Assembly (NCBI GenBank): GCA_039621445.1 | Contig: CP154956.1 | Span: 90,030,482 to 90,094,481 of the forward strand | Direction of reading: 5' to 3' | Origin: Euglena gracilis | Taxonomy: Eukaryota; Euglenida; Euglenophyceae; Euglenales | DNA: 64,000 nt | Shown here: positions 57,350-64,000 of the stretch, piece by piece | Position numbering within the stretch: the stretch's first letter is position 1 | Layout: every line of letters begins with the position of its first letter | Position numbers and translations under genes: made by a program | The notes under the pieces: model-generated | Database searches by the model: none | Told to the model about the DNA's origin: nothing | What the model saw: the letters and a program-made list of their open reading frames with translations, nothing else

Positions 57350-57408
57350 CGGGTCGCGGCCATCTCCGAGGTGCTTGCGGCGGAGTCGCCGGCCACCTAT
57401 AATCCCCC
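57350..57408 (+). CDS. Exon of unknown function
   Basis: RRVAAISEVLAAESPATYNP ending in phase 2. It follows a poly-C tract and CTTAAGCAG. The right edge is stem-defined. Confidence 0.6.
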
Positions 57409-57936
57409 GGCCAGCACGGGCGGGCTTGGCTTGCAGCCACATCCCTGCAGCTCCAAACCACCCACCCCTGTGGAGGTGATTGAGTGGATTTCCGGGGGGG
57501 AGGGGGTAATTGTGGAAACATCCCCCTGATGGATGGGTGCAAAGCTTCGGTCAGCTTGAAGGAGCAAGGAAAAAAGGTTCAGTTTTTTGGATCCAGTTTT
57601 GTTGGTGCTCCTTTCGCGAGGGCATAAATCGCCACCGCACACAAAGGGGGGGGGCTGATATTGTAATACATAGGAAAGTTATTGCAGAGGACAGATGAAA
57701 ATAAACAGGTTAAATGACTCCCATTAAAAAGAAACACCTCTTCGAAGTCAGAAACCTTGTTCCTGCTTCCCGTGGTGGCTGATCATTATTCAAGATCAGT
57801 CAGTGCCAATTTTCCCAATGTCAACTTCCTATGGAGGTGGGAAGTGCCTTTGAATAAAGCGCCTCCTCCATCACATCACAGAGAATATTGATCAAAATAA
57901 TCGATTATTATGATGAAGAAAGGCGATTTATGCGCC

Positions 57937-58234
57937 GTAAGGTTGATCCACAAGGGACAGCAAGTGTTGTTTCCCTTAAGCACCGCTCTTTTTTGGCCTA
58001 AGGGACACTCAAGGGCCGAACTGGGGCTTGAACGGGGTGTAAAATTAAAAGTCGAAAAAAACACTGTTTTTGGTGTTCTGAGTGGATGGGGGATGGTCCA
58101 AGGATGCCGGAAACCACTTTTTGAAGTTGACCCGTTTTTGCCAAAATACGGCCATTTTTGGCCATTTTTTCCCTGGATTTTTTTCATTAAATTTGCTGGG
58201 ACAGGAAGTTTTTTTTCCGTTAATGACGACCCTG
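57937..58234. mobile_element. GGCGGTCC family MITE, decayed
   Basis: The body matches the family (AAGGGCC..ACTGGG.CTTGAACGG then GTGGATGG.GATGGTCCAAGGATG). The right end is CGACCCTG. The flanks ATGCGCCG and ATGCACTG agree at 6 of 8 positions. Confidence 0.6.
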
Positions 58235-58251
58235 ATGCACTGTTGAGTACA

Positions 58252-58283
58252 AGGGAACATGAATGGGAAAATTCATGTTCCCT
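58252..58283. repeat. 13-bp hairpin AGGGAACATGAAT
   Basis: AGGGAACATGAAT and ATTCATGTTCCCT around a GGGAAA loop, 18 bp right of a decayed MITE. Confidence 0.75.
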
Positions 58284-58425
58284 GCAGGGGAAAAAAAATG
58301 GAAAGAGAAAGGATTTGCAGATTTCCCACAAACAAACCAGCCCGTCACCCCCCACCCCTCTCAAGAAAACATCGGCTCACGGCTCTCAGGCAAATCGTCT
58401 TTTTCTTCCCGCTGAATGCCTAAGT

Positions 58426-58823
58426 CAGGGGTTTTCTTTAGCCGGAGGGGACCCCACCCCCGGGGGGGGGGGGGGGGACCAGCCAGCCCTCCAGCCAGCA
58501 CCTCCCAGCCGGGCTGCGAACCCCCCCCCTGGGGGTCCGCTGAAATAAAGTTCGTCCAGCCCAGCGAAGCTAGACCGAGAAGGGTTTTTTTAAAAAAAGG
58601 GGTCAAAAATGGCATTTTTGGGTGGTTTTGGGGTCTTCACCTCAAAAGTTTGGCTGCAAAACGGCTGGATTTGGGCTTTTTGGGGCATTTTTGGGGGGTT
58701 CCCACCGGGTCCAGCTCCCAGCCGGCCAGACCCCCCCTGGACCCCCCAGGGGGGTCCAGCCAGCACCTTTTTTCCAGCCGGCCCGCGGGACCCCCCCCCC
58801 CGGGGTCCTTGAGAAAGCCCCTG
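58426..58823. mobile_element. 398-bp CAGGGGTTTTCTT family element
   Basis: CAGGGGTTTTCTTTAG to CTTGAGAAAGCCCCTG. The flanks GCCTAAGT and GCCCAAAT match 6 of 8. The body has the CCAGCCAGCAC repeats common to several copies. Confidence 0.75.
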
Positions 58824-59330
58824 GCCCAAATACTTGATTACGGTTGCCTAGTTCGGGCCGACGTGGCTGGCGGCCCAAAGGCCCGGCGGCCCGGCCCGCC
58901 CATATTTGGGCCTCGGCGGGGAGTTGCGGGGAAATCAAAATACCGCTTGATGGGACGGTTTACGGGCTTCGATTGGGTCTCTGTTTGCTTTTTTTTTGCG
59001 TCCTATTCGAGGCATTTTGGCAATTTTTTTTGCCTCAAACCAGCCCAAAATGGGCCGGAAAGTGGCTTGGGGCCAGGCGGGGAGTTCCGCGAAAGTGCAA
59101 AAGTGTGGGGCGTTCCCGGGGCCCGGATTTGTGATTTCGATCAGAGTGATGGTTTGCGACTTTCTTTCAGCCTTGGGTTTTGGGGGGGGGGTGTCATTTA
59201 ATTGTTCTATTATCAACAACAACATAAATAATAATATTGTTCATATATTATTTGCTCATCGCCCCCCTCGGGGCATTTACTAACAGGACCTCGGGGGGGG
59301 GGGGGGGGGGGGGCCCCCTGCCCTGCCCCC

Positions 59331-59450
59331 AAGCATACGCTCGGGTCGGGTGGACTCGTCCGACGAGGAGCTGAGCGGCAACGACGACTCGCTGGTGGAC
59401 ACTGCGGAGGCTGCGCCGGCCCCGGCCTCACCGCCCCCGCAGTCCGGGGC
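59331..59450 (+). CDS. Acidic, disordered exon
   Basis: SIRSGRVDSSDEELSGNDDS then LVDTAEAAPAPASPPPQSG. A typical Ser/Asp/Glu then Ala/Pro linker. The right edge is uncertain (two CAG choices). Confidence 0.65.
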
Positions 59451-59929
59451 CAGGCGGCTTTTTTCGCCCCCCCCCCCCACAGTGGAATCCGGCTTCTATT
59501 TAATTTTAACTTTAAGTTTAAGGAGCACACCCCATGGGCAGGCAGGGGGGTAGGACATTTTTGACCCCCTGAGGGGGGGATCAGGTTTTGGGGGGGGGGG
59601 GGTAGTGCAGCACCCCCAGCGCCTTCGCAGCCGGGGGCCTGAAAATGGCCATTTTCAAAAGGAAAATTGGCTGGGTCGGCAGCCACCGGTCCAAAACCGA
59701 TCCCCCCCCCCCGCGGAGAGTACCTGCTATGGGCAGGAACTCCATAGCACAAGGTACCCCCTCCCCCCCCCGCCCCACCGGGGTTGGTAAAAAGAAGCCT
59801 GGGTGGAATAGTGCGCCTTTTCCTTTTGGTTTTTTGTGGACTTTTAAAAATTGCAAAGTTCCGCATGTGGGGACCGTTTTGATGAGGGACCAGCAGGCCA
59901 GGGGGACCAACAGGCATCATTATTTTTTA

Positions 59930-60290
59930 AGGCAATTTTTTTCAAGGTTTTTCAAATCATTTTTTGAGGTTTTTAAGGTTTTCTAAAGCATTTTCAAATT
60001 CTTTAAGAATACTTCAGGCGTTCATTTTTCATTTGCGGCCAAAGAGCCATCCAGGCATCGAACCAACCATCGGTCCAGGTTGAAAAGCAAACCCACTTTT
60101 TTTTGAGTTTTGGGTGGATAGACAATGTTCCAGCGATGCAAGAAATCATTTTCCCCAGAGTTGACTTGTTTTTTTGCCGAGATTTTGTGACTTCTTTTTG
60201 CTCAAAATTCCGAAATTTTTCCAGGACCAATTCTTTAAGGTTTTTTAAGGTTTTTTTTTTAACGCGCCTTAAAAATAATAATGCCTGAGG
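59930..60290. repeat. Dispersed TTTTTAAGG-type repeat, copy 2
   Basis: See the copy at 54820. Contains GTGGATAGACAATGTTCCAG and GAAATCATTTTCCCCAGAG. Arms are rich in TTTTTAAGGTTTT. A weaker relative lies at about 32580-32760. Confidence 0.6.
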
Positions 60291-60669
60291 ACCAACCCGA
60301 TCATTCATTTGTTTGGTTAGGCGGTGCTAATTGCCACCCCACTTATCCCTGGGGAAAGTTTGAAGGGTCACGCCAGTCCGAAAAACTGGATCATTTTGGG
60401 TCCATTTCAGACACTTTGACAAAATGGTGAATATGGAGCTGTATGGTTTTTTAGGCTGTCTGATCAGTGACGGACAAAGGTGAATCCTTCGACCCCATTG
60501 ACCCAGAAATCCGCAAAAGTGATTCCTTTTAAACTTTTGTGATCGGAATTAGAATCTAAAAATGAGGTCCACTCAAATTTTCTCTTCAAAAAAAAATCCG
60601 GAAAAAGTTGCGCTTCGATTGCCCGGAAACGTGTGCCGGGTGTCTTTTCTTTTGGGGGTGCTGTAGGGC

Positions 60670-60832
60670 CTCACCACACGTGCGCCCCCCCGAATCCCCC
60701 GGCAGAAAAAGCGGCGTGCCGGCGGTGCTGGGGGGCTTCCTGCTAAAGCAGCGGCAGAGCGGCGTGCTACGGCTGTGGCAGAAGCGCCACTTCGAGCTCG
60801 TGGGCGGCGAGGGGTCGGCCGCCGTTGGATAG
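60670..60832 (+). CDS. PH-domain N-terminal exon
   Basis: The block reads ESPGRKSGVPAVLGGFLLKQ, RQSGVLRLWQKRHFELVGGE. G-F-L-x-K...W-x-K-R-x-F-x-L is the first strand pair of pleckstrin homology domains, which bind phosphoinositides or proteins at membranes. The frame stops shortly after, just before the GTATT satellite, so a donor near GAGG|GGTCGG is expected and the rest of the domain lies outside or to the right. It may be a later exon of the ankyrin gene (ankyrin and PH together occur in several lipid-signalling families). Confidence 0.6.
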
Positions 60833-60837
60833 ATTAG

Positions 60838-61135
60838 ATTAGATTACATTATATCATATCATGTCATATTATATTGTATTGTATTGTACTGCATTGCATT
60901 ACATTGTAGTGTATTGTATTGTATTGTATTGTATTGTATTGTATTGTATTGTATTGTATTGTATTGTATTGTATTGTATTGTATTGTATTGTATTGTATT
61001 GTATTGTATTGTATTGTATTTTCATTGCATTGTATTGTAGTGCAGTGTAGTGTAGTGTATTGTATTGTATTGCATTGTATTGCATTGTATTGTATTGCAT
61101 TGCATTGTACTGTATTGTGCTGTATCACGTTGTAT
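60838..61135. repeat. (GTATT)n satellite
   Basis: Nearly pure GTATT/TTGTA from 60910 to 61020, degenerate on both sides. Confidence 0.92.
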
Positions 61136-61531
61136 TCTATTCCCTTCTGTTCCATTCTATTATAATATTTTTTACATGCATTATAAACATATATATTATC
61201 ACAAATAATTTTCGATATGAAATTTATAATATAATAAATAATAAAAACAAATAATGATGAATAAAACAAAGAATAAAAATCGTCACCGCCACACCCAACG
61301 CTCGCCACCTGAGCAGGAGCCCGGCCGGGCGCGGTGCGCTTGGCGGGAACGCCACCGGCGAAGGAGCAACCGCTCAGCAGCGCGTGGCGGAGCAACCGCT
61401 CAGCAAGCGGCCGGCACTGTGGACTATCCAACTGCTGGGCTGGCAACCCCTCATTCCGGGGTCTGGCGACACCGGCTGCCATCACCGGCCCACAGCTTGC
61501 GACGGCAAACGATGGTGGACAGGGGCAAAAG

Positions 61532-61836
61532 CGGTCCTTAAGGAAAAAAAAAACTCCGCTGTCCCGGCACACTCAATGAAAATATACAGGAAAATGGGCA
61601 AAGAAATTTTTGGCATTCTTAAGCGACAACAGGTCGACATCAGGGAGAAAAAACTGATCCTTGGCATCCTTGGACCATCGCCCATCCACCCAAATCATCA
61701 AAAAATGTTTTTTTTTGGACTTTTTAATTATGGACCCCGTTCAAGTCCAGTCCGGCCCTTGGTTGGCCCTTTGGCCGAAAGGGGGGCGGTCCTTAAGAAA
61801 ATAAAACAACTTTCCTGTCCCTTAAGGACCACCCTG
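61532..61836. mobile_element. GGCGGTCC family MITE, opposite orientation
   Basis: It reads as the reverse complement of the 43.3-kb copy. The left end begins at CGGTCC (terminal CAGGG missing). The right end is GGACCACCCTG. The flanks GGCAAAAG and GGCAAAGG match 7 of 8. Confidence 0.78.
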
Positions 61837-61839
61837 GGC

Positions 61840-62701
61840 AAAGGGAGAGGAAGGGGGGTCTGGGGTTCCGGGCAGGCAGCACCCAGGGGGGGGGGATTAG
61901 CAGGCCCAAATTCAGGACCAGAAAATGGTTTTCTTCTGGGATTCCAGTCTTCAGCACCAGGAGCCAGGGTATCAAATGAGCGGGGAGGGGGGGGGGGTCG
62001 GACCCCCACCCAAAACCACCGCTCGCTTAATACCTTGAGGAGCGCTTGCAGGGGTGTCCAGGCGCTCTTTTTTTACTGGGTCTTGGAGATGTGCATCCGG
62101 AGGTTTCACAAGAAAAAACTGCAGACGTGCGATCTCCCACATGAATGTACATTCTGGAACCCTTAAATTCCAGAATTCCGCTGCTGGCATGCTGTGCGTA
62201 TGTGTATATGTGACGACACAGGCAGTGTGTGCATCCCTGCAGCCAACTGTCCCAGACACTTGTAGGAAAGCCCTCCACCTCTTCAGACCCCCGAGGTCTC
62301 AGCTGCAGATGATTCATCATCCAATTACTTCGAAAACGTCAAAAAAATTAGAAAAGCATCATCGGGGGGTGTCCGAGGTTTCCTCCTTTTTCGGCATTCA
62401 TTTCAGGGGCTGCACAAACAGTTCCACTGGCCTGCACACATACTCGCACGCACGCGCACAGACACATGCCACACATCATCAAATTGAATTGGTTTGAGTT
62501 GAGCTTGTGCTGAGTTGGTTGCCAGGCTGTAATTCAAACCCTGAACAGTGCAACAGCACTGTTTGAAAACTACTCACAGAATGGAGAACACCGTGTTTGC
62601 ATCCCTTCAGAAATCTTTAGAGAACGTTACTAACTGAGTGGCTTCCTTTCCTTCAGTGCAGCAGGAAGATTAGTATTTGGACGACTGAGTCGGACTGGTG
62701 G
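61840..62701. other. No gene seen
   Basis: A C/G-capped segment (about 61840-62035) and ordinary sequence with a short CGCAC microsatellite near 62440. Confidence 0.5.
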
Positions 62702-63119
62702 CAGGGAACTTCTTGAGGACCCCCCAGGGTGGGGGGGGCGGTCCAGTCAGCCAGCTGAAAAATGCTAGCTGGATCCCTAAGAGGATCCGAAAGAGGTTGG
62801 GCCCAACCGGCTGCTGGGCTGGATAGGCTGGCACCCAAATACAGGAAAAAACTCCAAATCCAGCTGGGTTGTGTTTTTTCCGGCCCGAACCATGGGCGAA
62901 AACTCAAAAACACCGGAAAAAGCCATCTTTGGCCATTTTTTGAACCCCTTTGAAAAAATATCGGCACTTTGCACCAAAAAAATATTTTCGGTCCAGCCCG
63001 GCTTTGCCGGGCTGCAAACACTTTATTTCCACTCGACACCCGACTGCTGGCGGGAAAAAAGGTGCTGGCTGGCTGGCCCCCCGGGGGGTTAGGTGGGGGG
63101 TGGCTTAAAAAATTCCCTG
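62702..63119. mobile_element. 418-bp CAGGGAA family element
   Basis: CAGGGAACTTCTTGAGG to TTAAAAAATTCCCTG. The flanks ACTGGTGG and CCCGGTGG match 6 of 8. The body shares CCAGCCAGC and TGCTGGCTGGCTGG blocks with the 58.4-kb copy. Confidence 0.68.
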
Positions 63120-64000
63120 CCCGGTGGGGGGTGTTTTTGGCAGTCATTATTTGGGATGTGTTGTTTGGGGGTGGGGGGGGGCAATGGGCGAGGGGGGGGG
63201 GGGGGGGGGGGGATGTCCAGGCAAACGGCGTTCTCCGATCGAACATCACAACCTAACCCGGAACGGAACTCATGTCCCGTGGGGGGTGTCCGAATATGGA
63301 TTGGCGGTGAGCAGATGTGAGCTAACTGGGGTGCAAACATGGGACGGGAAAGAAAGTGTCTTGTGCAAAAGAAATGTTCCCACGCACTTGGTTGCCAGTA
63401 CACAAAAAAAATTCTTTTCATGTTCTGGTGGAGCTCTTCTGTGGACTCTCTTAAAGTTTCCACGATCCTTATACTATTATGATTTATGTGCATTATTGAT
63501 AAAAATAACAGGACAGGAATGAAATCAAGAATTTAAAAACTTTCTGGGAGTTGTATTCAGCAGAGGTTCGGCTTTTTTTGGATTTTAGTGGAGGAAAACA
63601 CGGGGGGGGGGGGTCCTGCTTGTGACCAGCAGGACCACTGGTTGCAACAGCTGCCCCTAAAAAGACAGAAGGAGGAGATTCACCACTACCCCCCCCCACC
63701 CAATTCACCACTACCCCCCACCCAATTCACCACTACCCCCCACCCACCCCAGAGGTGGGGGGTAGTGACCCCTTGCCGATTCTAAAGAAAAATAACAAAA
63801 AATGGACCTCCCCAAAACCGTGTGAGATCCTGAAAAAGGGGCATTTTTTTGTTTTGTTTGCCCTGGGGATGGGCCGCAATTCTTAGCACCAATCAAAAAA
63901 AAGGGCAGGGTGAATAAATATGCTCAGGCCGTAAGCACTGCGACGTGCAGCAAATGCTCACAGACTGAGCATAACCGCTGAAAATCCCACACCAGTTCTT
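63120..64000. other. No firm gene
   Basis: A poly-G tract at 63160-63212, then unassigned sequence and a C/G hairpin of CACTACCCCCC units at 63685-63770. Confidence 0.5.

Larger units (their letters stand above)
57409..59330 (+). other. Nonconventional intron (CAG/CTG)
   Basis: CAG is at 57412-57414 and CTG at 59323-59325. Phase 2 to 2 gives TYNPP|SIRSGRVDSS. It contains elements 57937-58234 and 58426-58823. Confidence 0.72.

Noticed and set aside
63210-63320. Open frame MSRQTAFSDRTSQPNPERNS
   Set aside because: Low GC3, no recognisable motif, directly after a poly-G run.

Overview
The window looks like nuclear DNA of a photosynthetic euglenid (Euglena-like alga). This rests on gene content and intron structure, not on a database match. 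Coding sequence is a few percent of the 64 kb. It occurs as short exons with G or C in most third codon positions, buried in very long introns full of microsatellites, poly-C/poly-G hairpins and small inverted-repeat transposons. Every exon I can support reads on the + strand. No rRNA, tRNA, CRISPR array or bacterial operon is visible.

Genes, left to right. (1) 5.9-11.4 kb: six exons encode a PPPDE/DeSI-type cysteine isopeptidase domain, with the catalytic His in exon 2 and Cys in exon 5. Further exons at 12.8, 14.4, 15.0, 18.0 and 19.8 kb follow in the same direction, and the last three build a GRAM domain. They may belong to the same gene. (2) 26.4-30.2 kb: a complete five-exon gene for translation initiation factor IF-1 with a hydrophobic N-terminal leader. 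It is best read as a nucleus-encoded plastid IF-1. (3) 38.8-49.9 kb, possibly starting at 31.3 kb and running on to 60.8 kb: a very long gene with two tandem ankyrin modules. These are followed by exons of unknown function and, at 60.7 kb, by the start of a PH domain.

The central observation is the intron architecture. Most introns are not GT-AG. A stem pairs intron positions +4,+5,+6 with -8,-7,-6 (usually CAG with CTG, sometimes CGC/GCG, CAT/ATG, GAG/CTC or CGG/CCG) and often extends inward. Cutting 3 nt before the left stem and 5 nt after the right stem restores reading frame and family-perfect protein sequence across IF-1, the PPPDE domain, the GRAM domain and both ankyrin modules. This matches the nonconventional introns known from euglenid nuclear genes.

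The window also holds many short inverted-repeat elements that begin CAGG and end CCTG and are flanked by 8-bp direct repeats, the signature of hAT-like MITEs. The 3 + 5 nt trimmed at the intron ends sum to 8, so the splice geometry would exactly repair an insertion carrying an 8-bp duplication. The two ankyrin modules share none of their internal introns, which implies gain or loss after duplication. I propose that these introns and the MITEs are two states of one system. All joins were made by hand, and no expression data or searches were available.
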